Shown: positions 43,597 to 52,831, counted from the stretch's first letter. The stretch: 64,000 bases of DNA from Rhabdothermincola sediminis (GCF_014805525.1 NZ_JACFSZ010000010.1:79648-143647), one strand, 5' to 3'. Translations and numbers: made by a program. The notes: generated by a model not told the origin, from the sequence alone.

Positions 43597-44382
43597 TCAG
43601 TTCAGGCGGGCCCTGAGCAGGACCGCACGCCGCGCGTACTCCTCTCCGATGCCACCGCCGAGGCGCTCCGCAGTGATGTCCAGCTCGCGGGCTGCACCCC
43701 GGAAATCACCACTCGCGGCCAGCGCGGCGGCCAGCTCGGCCCGCTCCTCGGTCGGCACGCCGGGGAGGAGGGTCCGCAGGCGCAGCACCCACACCAGGGC
43801 CGCATGGTCGCCTCTCGCGGTGAACACCACCCGCAGATTGGCGAGCATCCGAGCCAAGACGGTGAACGGCCCGACCGGCTCCAAGAACGCGTCGTCGAAG
43901 ACCGCGTCCGGCCCGTGCACGGCCCGGAACGCCCGCTCGCAACCCGCCCGGTCGAGGAACGCGCCGCCTGCGAAGGGATCCACGAACACGGTCGGATCGA
44001 CCCGGTCGCGCAGCAGGAAGTGCCCCGGCATGCCCACCCCGGCGAGGGGGACGCCGAGGCGCCGCCCCACGGCCATGGTGAGCACCGACAGCGTGATCGG
44101 GATCCCCCGCCGCCGGTGGATCACATCGTTGAGGTACGAGTTGCGCGGGTCGTAGTAGGCCGTCCGGTTCCCCCGGAAGGCGAGGTCCACGAACAGGTAC
44201 CGGACCAGGGCGTCGAGCGTCGGGGCGAAGCAGCGCTCGGCGATGCGGTCGATCACCGCCAGCTCGGCGTCGACGTCGAGGTCCGGGTAGGCGTGCACGG
44301 CGATGAGCAATGCCGCCCGATCGAGGGGGAGCTCCTCCTCCGGGCGGCGGAGCAGGTCTGCGAACTGCTCGGTGGCCTGCAC
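43597..44382 (-). CDS. SirB1/transglutaminase-like protein with TPR tail
   Basis: 261 residues. The SirB1-type transglutaminase-fold domain has 'YYDPRNSYLNDVIHRRRGIP', 'ITLSVLTMAVGRRLGVPLAG' and 'GMPGHFLLRD', followed by TPR-like helices ('AALVWVLRLRTLLPGVPTEE'). The catalytic Cys of true transglutaminases is not evident, as in many SirB1 proteins; the role is unknown. GTG 44382 is chosen because TACCCT (44390-44395) ends 7 nt before it; the in-frame upstream part is Arg-rich. Confidence 0.8.
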   Translation of the reverse strand: MQATEQFADLLRRPEEELPLDRAALLIAVHAYPDLDVDAELAVIDRIAERCFAPTLDALVRYLFVDLAFRGNRTAYYDPRNSYLNDVIHRRRGIPITLSVLTMAVGRRLGVPLAGVGMPGHFLLRDRVDPTVFVDPFAGGAFLDRAGCERAFRAVHGPDAVFDDAFLEPVGPFTVLARMLANLRVVFTARGDHAALVWVLRLRTLLPGVPTEERAELAAALAASGDFRGAARELDITAERLGGGIGEEYARRAVLLRARLN

Positions 44383-44416
44383 CCGGCGGAGGGTACCGGT
44401 CGCCCGGGGAAAACCA

Positions 44417-44444
44417 CGAGGGGCCCGCACGTGCGAGCCCCTCG
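44417..44444 (-). terminator. Intrinsic terminator of the secreted-protein gene
   Basis: The stem cgaggggc (44417-44424) pairs with gcccctcg (44437-44444). On the minus strand it is followed after a few bases by TTTT (44411-44408). It lies 23 nt after the stop of the gene at 44467. Confidence 0.6.
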
Positions 44445-44466
44445 ATCACCTGACGTGCGGCTGCGC

Positions 44467-44982
44467 TCAGCCGGTGAAGCGGGGCGTGGCCCGGGCCGCC
44501 GTGGTGGCGGCTGTGGACGTGGTGGTGGTCGGCTCGGCCGTGGTGGTCGGCCCCGGCTCGTTGAACCGGTTCACGACCTCGACCCTGCGGTTCTCCCAGT
44601 CGGTGAAGGTCACGACCTGCTCCCGCCCGGTCACCTCGTCGGCACCACCGTCATCGGTCTCGGTGACCCCGCAGTCGATCGCATCCCAGAAGGCATCCGG
44701 ATGGATGCTCAAGGTCACGGTGCCGCCCTCGCTCGGGAACACCGTGTCCTCGTTGAGCACCACCGTGTCGGCCAAGGGGCGGGCACGGAGCGGCTCGGCC
44801 GGCATCTCGTAGGCGACGCAGTTGACGTTGATCACGAACTCGGTGTCGTTCGGAGCGGAACCCTCGACGATCTTGGTGATGGTCAAGGTGAACTCCGGGT
44901 GGCTGCCTGCGCCAACCGGCGCTGCGCCGAAGGCTCCGATGGTCGAGACGGTGATCATCGCCACGAGCAAGCGCTTGGTCAT
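44467..44982 (-). CDS. Secreted DUF5979-like protein with Thr-rich tail
   Basis: 171 residues. A Sec signal peptide ('LLVAMITVSTIGAFGAAPVG') precedes a beta-sandwich with the start of a DUF5979/adhesin-type domain ('FTLTITKIVEG', 'DTEFVINVNCVAYE', 'VTFTDWENRRVEVVNRF') and two Cys that may pair. A Thr/Ala-rich tail follows. There is no LPxTG sortase signal and no C-terminal membrane helix, so it is released or held in some other way. A strong ribosome site 'aaggaga' (about 44991-44997) precedes the ATG. It has its own terminator, so it is transcribed alone and probably well expressed. Confidence 0.72.
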   Translation of the reverse strand: MTKRLLVAMITVSTIGAFGAAPVGAGSHPEFTLTITKIVEGSAPNDTEFVINVNCVAYEMPAEPLRARPLADTVVLNEDTVFPSEGGTVTLSIHPDAFWDAIDCGVTETDDGGADEVTGREQVVTFTDWENRRVEVVNRFNEPGPTTTAEPTTTTSTAATTAARATPRFTG

Positions 44983-45135
44983 GGGAGAGTTCTCCTTACG
45001 GGGACGCGAACCCCTTTGGGGGAGGTAAAACGGGCCCGCCGAATGCTAGCAGCGCACGTCGTTCAGGGCGAACACATCCGCCCGGGAGGCGGTACCGTCC
45101 CCGCGAGCCGACCGCTGACCCGCGAGAGGAGCACC

Positions 45136-46677
45136 GTGTACCCAGGGGCCCACGCTACGACCCAACCCGACAAACCCGCCTACGTGATGGCCTCGACTGG
45201 CCGGGTGATCACCTACCGCGAACTCGACGAGGAGGCCAACCGCCTCTCGCAGCTGTTCCGGGCGGCGGGTCTGCGGCCGGGTGACCACATGGCGTTCTGC
45301 ATGGAGAACCACCCGAAGTTCCTCGCCATCGCCTGGGGGGCACAGTACGCCGGCCTCTACTACACGGCAATCAGTAGCCGGCTCACGAGCGAGGAGGTGG
45401 AGTACATCGTCAACGACTGCGGCGCGAAGGTGTTCATCACCTCGCAGTACAAGGCGGAGGCGGCCGAGCACCTCGTGGACCGGATGCCGAACGTGTCGGT
45501 CCGCCTCGTGCTCGACGGCCCGCTCGAGGGCTACGAGCCCTACGAGGAGGTCGTCGGCCGGTACCCGGCCGAACCGCTCGCCGACAGGGTGGCGGGCAAG
45601 GACATGCTCTATTCCTCGGGCACCACCGGTCGCCCCAAGGGCGTGAAGCCGGCCTTCCCGTCCGAGCCGATCGACCAGCCCACGGCGGTGACCGGCCTGA
45701 TGCAGCTGCTGTTCCAGGCCGACCCCTCGATGGTGTACCTGTCCCCCGCGCCGCTGTACCACGCAGCGCCGCTGCGCTTCACCATGGCCGTGCACCAGAT
45801 CGGTGGCACCGCCGTGATCATGGAGCACTTCGACGCCGAGGAGGCGCTCGCCCTGATCGAGCGGTATCGCGTCACCCACAGCCAGTGGGTGCCGACGATG
45901 TTCGTGCGGATGCTCAAGCTGCCCGAGGAGGTCCGCAACCGCTACGACGTGTCGAGCATGCGGGTCGCCATCCACGCGGCCGCCCCCTGCCCGGTGCCGG
46001 TGAAGCGCCAGATGATCGAGTGGTGGGGGCCGGTCATCCACGAGTACTACGCCGCCACCGAGGGCAACGGCTTCGTCTACTGCAACAGCGAGGACTGGCT
46101 CGCCCACCCCGGCACGGTGGGCCGCCCGTTGCTCGGCGAGGTGCACATCGTCGGCGAGGACGGCGAGGAGGTCCCCGTCGGGGAGGAGGGCACGATCTAC
46201 TTCAGTGGCGGCAATGACTTCGAGTACCACAACGATCCGGAGAAGACCGCGCAGTCCCGCAACGATCGGGGCTGGACCACCCTCGGCGACGTGGGGCGGG
46301 TGGACGAGGACGGTTTCCTCTACCTGACCGACCGCAAGAGCTACATGATCATCACCGGCGGGGTGAACGTGTACCCGCAGGAGACCGAGAACCTGCTCGT
46401 CACCCACCCGAAGGTCCTCGACTGCGCCGTGATCGGCGTGCCCAACGAGGACTTCGGGGAGGAGGTCAAGGCGGTGGTCCAACTGGCCGACGGGATCGAG
46501 CCCGGGCCGGAACTCGAACAGGAGCTCATCGCCTTCTGCCGCGAGCACCTCGCCGACGTGAAGTGCCCCCGTAGCGTCGACTTCGTCGACGAGCTCCCAC
46601 GGCATCCGACGGGCAAGCTCTACAAGCGCCTGCTCCGCGACCGCTACTGGGCGGGCCACGAGAGCCGCATCATCTGA
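45136..46677 (+). CDS. Acyl-CoA synthetase (FadD-type AMP ligase)
   Basis: Activates a carboxylic acid, probably a fatty acid, to its CoA thioester via an acyl-AMP. Motifs: AMP/P-loop 'MLYSSGTTGRPKGVK' (A3), 'HEYYAATEGNGF' (A5), 'LGDVGRVDEDGFLYLTDRKS' (A7) and the catalytic Lys in 'LPRHPTGKLYKRLL' (A10). 513 aa. GTG 45136 has 'gagagga' 5 nt upstream and matches the family N-terminus; the frame is open far upstream but only as antisense shadow of other genes. It stands alone, so the acid used is not indicated. Confidence 0.92.
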   Translation: MYPGAHATTQPDKPAYVMASTGRVITYRELDEEANRLSQLFRAAGLRPGDHMAFCMENHPKFLAIAWGAQYAGLYYTAISSRLTSEEVEYIVNDCGAKVFITSQYKAEAAEHLVDRMPNVSVRLVLDGPLEGYEPYEEVVGRYPAEPLADRVAGKDMLYSSGTTGRPKGVKPAFPSEPIDQPTAVTGLMQLLFQADPSMVYLSPAPLYHAAPLRFTMAVHQIGGTAVIMEHFDAEEALALIERYRVTHSQWVPTMFVRMLKLPEEVRNRYDVSSMRVAIHAAAPCPVPVKRQMIEWWGPVIHEYYAATEGNGFVYCNSEDWLAHPGTVGRPLLGEVHIVGEDGEEVPVGEEGTIYFSGGNDFEYHNDPEKTAQSRNDRGWTTLGDVGRVDEDGFLYLTDRKSYMIITGGVNVYPQETENLLVTHPKVLDCAVIGVPNEDFGEEVKAVVQLADGIEPGPELEQELIAFCREHLADVKCPRSVDFVDELPRHPTGKLYKRLLRDRYWAGHESRII

Positions 46678-46708
46678 GACCCGCGACGCGGCCGACGTAG
46701 GGTTGGCG

Positions 46709-47467
46709 ATGGCTCGCCATGCCTTCCTCGACCACCCCGGCCCGATCCCCTTCGCGCACCGTGGCGGGGCGGGCTTGTGGCCCGAGAACACCCTCCCGGC
46801 GTTCGAAGGTGCGGTCGCGCTCGGCTACCGCTACGTGGAGACCGACGTGCATGCGACAGCCGACGGGGTGCTCCTCGCGTTCCACGACGACCGGCTCGAC
46901 CGGGTGACCGACCGGACGGGCCTGATCCGCGAGCTTCCCTGGCGGGAGGTCCGGCGGGCGCGGGTCGCCGGAGTCGAGGCCATCCCGACGCTGGAGGAGC
47001 TGCTCGGCACGTGGCCCGAGCTGCGGGTGAACATCGACCCCAAGCACGACTCGGCAGTACCCGCGCTGATCGAGGTGCTCGCCCGGACCCGTTCGCTGCA
47101 CCGGGTGTGCGTCGGTTCGTTCTCCGGCCGGCGCCTCGCCCGCCTGCGGGGCCAGCTCGGCGGACAGTTGTGCTGGTCGTTCGGCCCGGCCCGGGTGGCA
47201 CGCCTGCGAGCGGCCAGCCTCGGAGTACCTGCGGGACGACTCGACGGGCATTGCGTCCAGGTGCCGGTGCGGGCGGGGCGCCTCCCGATCGTCGACGATC
47301 GCTTCGTGCGTACGGCCCACGCACGCCACCTGCAGGTGCACGTCTGGACCGTCGATGATCCGTCGGAGATGGAGCGGCTGCTCGACCTGGGCATCGACGG
47401 TCTGATGACCGACCGACCCGAGGTGCTCAAGGAGGTACTCGTTCGGCGCGGCCAATGGGTCGGCTGA
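46709..47467 (+). CDS. Glycerophosphodiester phosphodiesterase
   Basis: Cleaves glycerophosphodiesters to glycerol-3-phosphate and an alcohol. The family signature is 'FAHRGGAGLWPENTLPAFEG' with the catalytic His, and 'ETDVHATADGVLLAFHDDRL' holds the metal ligands and second His. 'VHVWTVDDPSEMERLLDLGI' closes the barrel. 252 aa with no signal peptide, so it is cytoplasmic. The ATG at 46709 follows TAGGGT (46698-46703) by 5 nt. It comes 31 nt after the acyl-CoA ligase and may also be read from that message. Confidence 0.9.
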   Translation: MARHAFLDHPGPIPFAHRGGAGLWPENTLPAFEGAVALGYRYVETDVHATADGVLLAFHDDRLDRVTDRTGLIRELPWREVRRARVAGVEAIPTLEELLGTWPELRVNIDPKHDSAVPALIEVLARTRSLHRVCVGSFSGRRLARLRGQLGGQLCWSFGPARVARLRAASLGVPAGRLDGHCVQVPVRAGRLPIVDDRFVRTAHARHLQVHVWTVDDPSEMERLLDLGIDGLMTDRPEVLKEVLVRRGQWVG

Positions 47468-47480
47468 ACGGCCACACTCG

Positions 47481-48893
47481 TCAGTCCGGCGGGAGCAGGA
47501 CGTTCGGGTTGAGGACGCCCCGAGGATCGAGCGCCCGCTTGATACTCCGGAAGGCTCGCACCTCGGCTGCGCTGCGATTCAGGTGCAGCCAGCGTTTCTT
47601 CGCCGTGCCGATGCCGTGCTCCGCGCTGATGGACCCCCCGCAGCTCGCCACCATCCTGAAGATGATGCCGTCCACCTCCTCGTCGTCCGGTGCCGTGCCG
47701 GTGATGTTCACGTGCAGGTTCCCGTCACCGATGTGCCCGAAGAGCCACGTGCGGGCGCCCGGCGCATGGCGAGCGACCACCCCCGGCAACCGGGCGACGA
47801 AGTCGGGGAGCATTGGCAGCGGCAGCGAGAGGTCGAGCTTGTGTGGGGGCCCGAGGGTGTTGATGGCGGAGGTGTGCCGTTCCCGGTAGGCCCACAGCTC
47901 GGCACGGGTCCTCGCATCGGTGCCCACGGCGACGTCTCCGGTGACCCCTGCCGCGGCGAGCACCCACGACATCCGCTCGGTCGGGTCCTCGTGATCCGAG
48001 GCTTCGAGCAGGACATACACCGGCCATGAGCGCCGGAACGGTTCCCGGAGCCCCTCGACCTCGCACACCAGCGACAGTCCCTCGGCGAAGAACACCTCGG
48101 CCGCGTCGAGGCAGGAGAGCCCCCGCCTCACCCGAGCCACGGCAGCCACCGCCGCCCGCAGGTCCTCGAAGCCGGCCAGGGCCACCACCCGCTCCGGGAG
48201 GTGGGGCACCAAGGCGAGGCGCGCTGCGGTCACGACACCGAGGGTGCCTTCGCTGCCACACAGGAGGCCGGCGAGATCCAGGCCGGTGTTGTCCTTCGGC
48301 AGGCCGGCGAGGTGCCGCACGACCGAGCCGTCCGCCAGGACCGCTTCGATCCCTCGGAGCTGAGCTCGGGTACCGCCCCAGCGGATCACGTGCAGACCGC
48401 CGGCGTTGGTGGCGATCGTCCCCCCTACCGTGGCCGAGTCCCGAGCAGCCAGGTCCACCGGGTACTCGAGCCCGGCGGCGCGAGCACGCTCGTGCAGGGT
48501 GCTGATCGTCACGCCCGCGCCGGCGGTCACCTGGCCGGCGAGCTCGTCGACCTCACCGAGGGCGCTCAACCGCCGGGTGCTGAGCACGAGCTCACCCTCG
48601 AGGGGAACGCCCCCTCCCACCAGACCGGTGTTCCCGCCCTGCGGCACGATCGCCACCCGGGCGTCGGCGCAGACCCGGACGACCTCGGCCAGCTCCTCGA
48701 CGTTGCCGGGCCGGATCACCGCCGGTGTCGTGCCGTGGAAGCGCCCGGTCCAGTCCACCCTGTAGGGGCGGGTCACGTCCGGATCGACGACCACGTGCTG
48801 TGATCCGACGATCCCGGCCACCCGGTCGAGTGCCGCATCGAGGCCGTGGGGTGCCACGACGCCATCCTGGCCGCCACGGGTCCTCGGGCGCAC
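47481..48893 (-). CDS. FAD-linked oxidase (GlcD/D-lactate dehydrogenase-like)
   Basis: An oxidoreductase of the VAO family acting on 2-hydroxy acids such as glycolate or D-lactate. The FAD-binding N-terminal domain has 'VAIVPQGGNTGLVGGGVPL' and 'DSATVGGTIATNAGGLHVIR'. The C-terminal domain has 'GHIGDGNLHVNI' and 'SISAEHGIGTAKKRWL'. 470 aa, without the iron-sulfur extension of the D-2-hydroxyglutarate/GlcF type. A shorter start at GTG 48857 is also possible. It faces the GDPD gene with 13 nt between stop codons. The substrate is not settled. Confidence 0.88.
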   Translation of the reverse strand: MRPRTRGGQDGVVAPHGLDAALDRVAGIVGSQHVVVDPDVTRPYRVDWTGRFHGTTPAVIRPGNVEELAEVVRVCADARVAIVPQGGNTGLVGGGVPLEGELVLSTRRLSALGEVDELAGQVTAGAGVTISTLHERARAAGLEYPVDLAARDSATVGGTIATNAGGLHVIRWGGTRAQLRGIEAVLADGSVVRHLAGLPKDNTGLDLAGLLCGSEGTLGVVTAARLALVPHLPERVVALAGFEDLRAAVAAVARVRRGLSCLDAAEVFFAEGLSLVCEVEGLREPFRRSWPVYVLLEASDHEDPTERMSWVLAAAGVTGDVAVGTDARTRAELWAYRERHTSAINTLGPPHKLDLSLPLPMLPDFVARLPGVVARHAPGARTWLFGHIGDGNLHVNITGTAPDDEEVDGIIFRMVASCGGSISAEHGIGTAKKRWLHLNRSAAEVRAFRSIKRALDPRGVLNPNVLLPPD

Positions 48894-48930
48894 GACCCGG
48901 CGGGCCGCCGATCGCCCGCCGGGCCCGTGG

Positions 48931-49785
48931 TCAGTAGGGCCAGGTGCCGTCGCTGCCGAGCAGGCGGTACACCGGCCGCAGCTTCAGGGTGATGAGGACC
49001 TTGAGCACCACGTTCTTCGCGAACCAGGGAAGCTGGGCCGCCTGGCGTGCGGCATTGGCGAGCCGCCGGGGACCTCGAACCGGTCGGCGCCGGTACTCGG
49101 CCAGCGATCCCGACCGGCCGACGTAGTGGAACTGCCGGCCGAAGAACAGGCTCGCCACCAGGGCGCCGGTGACACCGATCGAGCTGAACGCATCGTGGAT
49201 CAGCAGCGTCCCCCCGGGCGCGACCCGGTCGCCCCATCGGCGGATGTCGGACAGGGCGGGCCCCAGGCGATGGGCGCCGTCGATGTAGAGCAGCTCGACG
49301 TCCCCGTCGACATCGCCGAGCGCTTCCGTCGAGTACCGGCGCAGGTGCCGGATCCGCTCCCTCACCCCTGCCCGTTCGAGGTTGGCCAGGAACACCTCGT
49401 GGTCTTCCTGCGCTTCGGCCTCGAAGCCCTCGATCTCCTGGGGACCACGGTCGTTGCCGCCGTGGGGGTCGATGGTCACGATCTCGACCTCCTCCGGTGC
49501 AGCCGACGCGAGCACGATCGCGGACCGACCGCGGAAGCTGCCGATCTCGACGATCCGATCACCGGCCCGCAGCTCCGAGGCGCGGTCCCACAGGCGTCCG
49601 GCCTGTGCCCGGGTCATCCACCCCTCCACCTCCGCCAGCGACCGGAACACCTCATCGAAGCTGCGCCGCGAGTGGCTCGGCGTGGCAGACGGGGGCGACA
49701 CGGATTCGGGCACTGCGGGGCTCTCGGTCGTCTGGTGCGGTCGGCAACCGGTGCCGGCTCCCGGCCCGGGATGGACGGCGAGCAT
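48931..49785 (-). CDS. Class I SAM-dependent methyltransferase (Methyltransf_24 type)
   Basis: 284 residues. SAM-fold motifs are 'DRIVEIGSFRGRSAIVLASA' (I), 'EIVTIDPHGG' (II), 'DVELLYIDGAHRLGPALSD' (IV) and 'VAPGGTLLIHDAFS' (V). The C-terminal ~75 residues are basic with a hydrophobic patch and may bind a membrane or lipid substrate. The first ~25 residues are Pro/Ser-rich; GTG 49713 is an alternative start. Such enzymes often sit in glycan or natural-product loci, but none is near. Substrate unknown. Confidence 0.78.
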   Translation of the reverse strand: MLAVHPGPGAGTGCRPHQTTESPAVPESVSPPSATPSHSRRSFDEVFRSLAEVEGWMTRAQAGRLWDRASELRAGDRIVEIGSFRGRSAIVLASAAPEEVEIVTIDPHGGNDRGPQEIEGFEAEAQEDHEVFLANLERAGVRERIRHLRRYSTEALGDVDGDVELLYIDGAHRLGPALSDIRRWGDRVAPGGTLLIHDAFSSIGVTGALVASLFFGRQFHYVGRSGSLAEYRRRPVRGPRRLANAARQAAQLPWFAKNVVLKVLITLKLRPVYRLLGSDGTWPY

Positions 49786-50228
49786 ACCGTGGCGTCTTCG
49801 AGCCTGTGGGTGACCCTGTCGACAACCTCGAGTCTTCTGGGGATTGGCGAGAAATCCGCCGGATAACCCTGGGGAAAGTCAGAAACCGCTTGACTCGGTT
49901 CCGGGAGAGGCGCAGCATCGACCCAGGTCAGGCAAGAACGGGTCGCCAGATCGCACCCGGTGCCGGAGGCCAACCCCCCGGGGACGGCCACCGAGCGACT
50001 GGGGAACGTCGGTGGCTCGGGGCGCCTGGCCACGGAGCACCGGTACCGGCACCCACCTCGGTGAGGAGCCGGGGACGCGAGCGGGACCAGCCCGGACTCG
50101 TGAGCAGAGCGGTGCCCCGCGCGGGTCGGCCCCGAGGAGCTGACGGCTGCGGCCGGAGGCTACTCGGGGTCCTCGTGCGTTCAGGCCCGATGCGGTCGAC
50201 GCAGCCCCGCATGGGTGATCATCAGGGG
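49786..50228. other. Intergenic stretch without a convincing gene
   Basis: 443 nt between two divergent methyltransferase genes. Short open frames exist on both strands but are Arg/Pro/Gly-rich and have no family pattern. A TTGACT (49890-49895) with CAGCAT 17 nt later is a weak promoter candidate for the rightward gene. I see no tRNA, RNase P, tmRNA or SRP RNA signature. The base composition is slightly less GC-biased at its left end. Confidence 0.4.
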
Positions 50229-50891
50229 ATGGACATCCCCAAGTCGTTCCACCTGCCCGCCGACATCCACGCGTACCTCGTGGACCACGGCACCGCTCCT
50301 GACGCGGTGCAGCGGGCCTTGATCGACGAAACCCGGGCCCTCGGTGACATCAGCATCATGCAGATCGCGCCCGAGCAAGGCGCGCTGCTCACCCTGCTGG
50401 TCGCGCTGACCGGCACCCGCTTCGCCGTGGAGGTGGGCACGTTCACCGGCTACTCCGCCTTGTGCATCGCCCGGGGATTGCAGCCCGGTGGGCGCCTCGT
50501 CTGCTGTGACGTCAACGAGGAGTGGACAGCCGTGGCCCGGCGGGCATGGGAGCAGGCCGGCGTGGCTGACCGGGTCGACCTCCGCCTCGCACCGGCCATC
50601 GAGACCTTGCGAGCCCTCCCACCGGAGGCGGTGGTCGACTTCGCCTTCATCGATGCCGACAAGCCTTCCTACGTCGACTACTACGAGGAGCTCCTCCCCC
50701 GGCTGCGGATCGGTGGCCTCCTGGTGGCGGACAACGTGCTGTGGTTCGGCCGGGTCGTCGATCCCGCGGCCACCGACCCCGACACCCGAGCGATCCGTCG
50801 CTTCAACGACCATGTGCGCGACGACCCGCGCACCGATGTGGTGATGTTGCCCGTCGGTGACGGCTTGACCATCGCTCGCCGCGCGTCCTGA
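50229..50891 (+). CDS. SAM-dependent O-methyltransferase (family 3, catechol-type)
   Basis: 220 residues similar to caffeoyl-CoA/catechol O-methyltransferases. It has 'TRFAVEVGTFTGYSALCIAR' (SAM motif I), 'RLVCCDVNEEWTAVARRAWE', the metal-binding 'DFAFIDADKPSYVDYYEELL' and 'GGLLVADNVLWFGRVVDP'. In actinobacteria these enzymes methylate phenolic or other hydroxyls with a divalent cation. The ATG at 50229 gives the expected family N-terminus. It is 192 nt upstream of the opp substrate-binding gene, whose promoter starts after its stop codon, so it is a separate unit. Confidence 0.9.
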   Translation: MDIPKSFHLPADIHAYLVDHGTAPDAVQRALIDETRALGDISIMQIAPEQGALLTLLVALTGTRFAVEVGTFTGYSALCIARGLQPGGRLVCCDVNEEWTAVARRAWEQAGVADRVDLRLAPAIETLRALPPEAVVDFAFIDADKPSYVDYYEELLPRLRIGGLLVADNVLWFGRVVDPAATDPDTRAIRRFNDHVRDDPRTDVVMLPVGDGLTIARRAS

Positions 50892-50922
50892 CCGAGCGCT
50901 GCGCAGCGTCCGGGGGCATTTA

Positions 50923-50951
50923 TTGACACGACGGCAACAGGGTCCTAGCGT
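50923..50951 (+). promoter_or_regulatory. Near-consensus sigma-70 promoter of the opp operon
   Basis: TTGACA (50923-50928), a 17-nt spacer and TAGCGT (50946-50951). This is the best promoter in the window. A start near 50958 leaves a leader of about 125 nt before the GTG at 51083. Confidence 0.7.
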
Positions 50952-51082
50952 CCTGCCCACCGCTGTGGCCCCAGTCACAAACTGCTGGGTCCGACGGATT
51001 TTGACGCCGCCTCGATCGCCGCGATCCGGGGCTGGGCGGGCGCCCGAGCACGGTGCTCGACGACAACGAGGGGGACGAGCTG

Positions 51083-52783
51083 GTGGCCAGCCATCTGGAT
51101 CGACATCGCTCACGGTTTGCGGGCACTGGGCTGCTCTTCGTGATCGCACTGCTGGTGGGCGCGTGCGGCGGCTCAGGGAGCGACACCTCCGGCAGCCGCG
51201 GAGAGACCACCGGGACTGCTCCCCCGAGAGACCCGGACGTGACCCTGGCGTCCTCCGGCCAGCCCCAACGAGGCGGCACCCTGGTCTACGGGGTCGAAGC
51301 CGAGTCCGACGGCTACAACCCCACCAAGAACCGGTTCGCCCCCTCCGGCACGGAGATCGGCCTGGCCATCTACGACCCGCTCGCGGCCTTCGACGAGAAC
51401 GGGGCCCCGCAGCCGTACCTGGCCGAGTCACTGACCCCCTCGGCGGACTTCACGGTCTGGACCATCACCGCTCGGCCGGGCATCCGGTTCCACAACGGCG
51501 AGGCCCTCGACGGTGAAGCCATGCGCATCTTCTTCGAGGCCCTGCGCGCCGACCCGCTGGTGGGCATCGCCTTCAAGAACGTGGCCGCCGTGGCCGTCGA
51601 CCCGTCGAACCCCCTGGCGGTCACGATCACCATGAAGGAGCCCTGGGCGAGCTTCCCGGTCTTCATGACCGGACAGGGTGGGATGGTCACCGCCCCGGCG
51701 ATGGCCAACGACCCCGACAGTAGCCGCCACCCCATCGGCACCGGCCCCTTCGTGTTCCAGGAATGGGTGCCCGACAAGGCGCTCAAGGCGACCCGCAACC
51801 CCGACTACTGGCGCAAAGACGCCAACGGCGTGCAGCTCCCCTACCTCGACGCGGTGGAGTTCCGGCCCCTTCCCGATGCCACCACCCGCTCGGCCGCCTT
51901 GCGCTCCGGGGACGTGCAGATGATCCACACCACCAACCCCACCGAGATCGAGGCGCTCGACGCGGACGCCCGCGCGGGGAAGGTGCAGATCGTCTTCGAC
52001 CGGGGCGAGCGGGAGGAGAACTTCTTCATGTTGAACACCTCCAAGCCCCCCCTCGACGACATCCGGGTCCGCCAGGCCCTGGCCTACGCCACGAACCGTG
52101 AGGCGTTCAACCAGGTCATCTTCGACGGCAAGGGCGAGATCGCGGACGGCATCTTCAGCCAGGGCTCTCCCTGGCGGGGTGAGGGCGCGCCCTACCCGGC
52201 CTACGACCCTGCCAAAGCCCAGGAGCTGGTGGCGGAGTACGAAGCCGAGAACGGGCCGATCCGCTTCTCGCTGGTCAACAGCGGCACCGATTCCCGGGGC
52301 ATCGACCTGGCGAAGGAGCAGTGGGCGGCGGTGGGCATCGACGTCGACGTCTCCCTGATGGAGCAGGGCCAGTTCATCGCCAACGCTGCGCTCGGCGACT
52401 TCCAGGCCCACGACTGGCGGCAGTTCGGCGCCCTCGACCCCGACTACGACTACATCTGGTGGACTTCGGAGAACGCTGGCGACGGCATCGCCCTCAACTT
52501 CGCCCGCAACAAGGACCCCCGGATCGACGAAGCACTGAAGCGGGGACGCTCCACCACCGATCTGGCGGTGCGCAAGCAGGCCTACGCCGACGTGCAGCGC
52601 TACATCAACGAGGACCTACCCTACATCTGGACCGTGCGCTCCCAATGGGTGGTGGTGGCCTCCAACAACGTCAGGGGCATCATGAACGGCCCCCTGCCCG
52701 ACGGTGCGCCGGCGTACCCCATGGGCGGGCCCGGCGGATTCGGGGGCATCACCTTCCTCACCCAGACCTGGCTCCAGTCATAG
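51083..52783 (+). CDS. oppA: Oligopeptide ABC transporter, substrate-binding lipoprotein
   Basis: Family 5 solute-binding protein that captures peptides (or similar ligands) outside the membrane. Lipoprotein signal: 'LLFVIALLVGACGGSG' with the lipid Cys. A Ser/Thr/Gly linker follows, then the typical start 'GGTLVYGVEAESDGYNPTKN'. 'LDDIRVRQALAYATNREAFN' and 'YPAYDPAKAQELVAEY' are family blocks. GTG 51083 is preferred because 'gaggggga' (51068-51075) lies at good distance; GTG 51053 is the alternative. 566 aa. First gene of a complete five-gene transporter operon. Confidence 0.92.
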   Translation: MASHLDRHRSRFAGTGLLFVIALLVGACGGSGSDTSGSRGETTGTAPPRDPDVTLASSGQPQRGGTLVYGVEAESDGYNPTKNRFAPSGTEIGLAIYDPLAAFDENGAPQPYLAESLTPSADFTVWTITARPGIRFHNGEALDGEAMRIFFEALRADPLVGIAFKNVAAVAVDPSNPLAVTITMKEPWASFPVFMTGQGGMVTAPAMANDPDSSRHPIGTGPFVFQEWVPDKALKATRNPDYWRKDANGVQLPYLDAVEFRPLPDATTRSAALRSGDVQMIHTTNPTEIEALDADARAGKVQIVFDRGEREENFFMLNTSKPPLDDIRVRQALAYATNREAFNQVIFDGKGEIADGIFSQGSPWRGEGAPYPAYDPAKAQELVAEYEAENGPIRFSLVNSGTDSRGIDLAKEQWAAVGIDVDVSLMEQGQFIANAALGDFQAHDWRQFGALDPDYDYIWWTSENAGDGIALNFARNKDPRIDEALKRGRSTTDLAVRKQAYADVQRYINEDLPYIWTVRSQWVVVASNNVRGIMNGPLPDGAPAYPMGGPGGFGGITFLTQTWLQS

Positions 52784-52831
52784 ATCCGCGATGATCCCGA
52801 CCGTCACCGACGATCCCCGGAAAGGACCGCG

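Noticed and set aside
42745..46677. A single open frame of more than 1,300 codons on the plus strand.
   Set aside because: Only the last 513 codons (from 45136) are a real acyl-CoA ligase. The rest is Arg/Pro/Ser-rich antisense of minus-strand genes, open because of high GC.
49800..49880. 'ctgtgggtgaccctgtcgacaacc' and 'ggataaccctgggg', loosely like DnaA-box clusters at an origin.
   Set aside because: No repeated TTATCCACA-type 9-mers and no dnaA or dnaN nearby.
49890..49918. TTGACT plus CAGCAT with 17-nt spacing as a promoter.
   Set aside because: The -10 lacks the TAnnnT pattern used elsewhere in the window, and it is 300 nt from the next gene.
49921..49945. 'caggtcagg' resembling the core of SRP (4.5S) RNA.
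   Set aside because: The required GGAAGCAGC partner and surrounding stem are absent.
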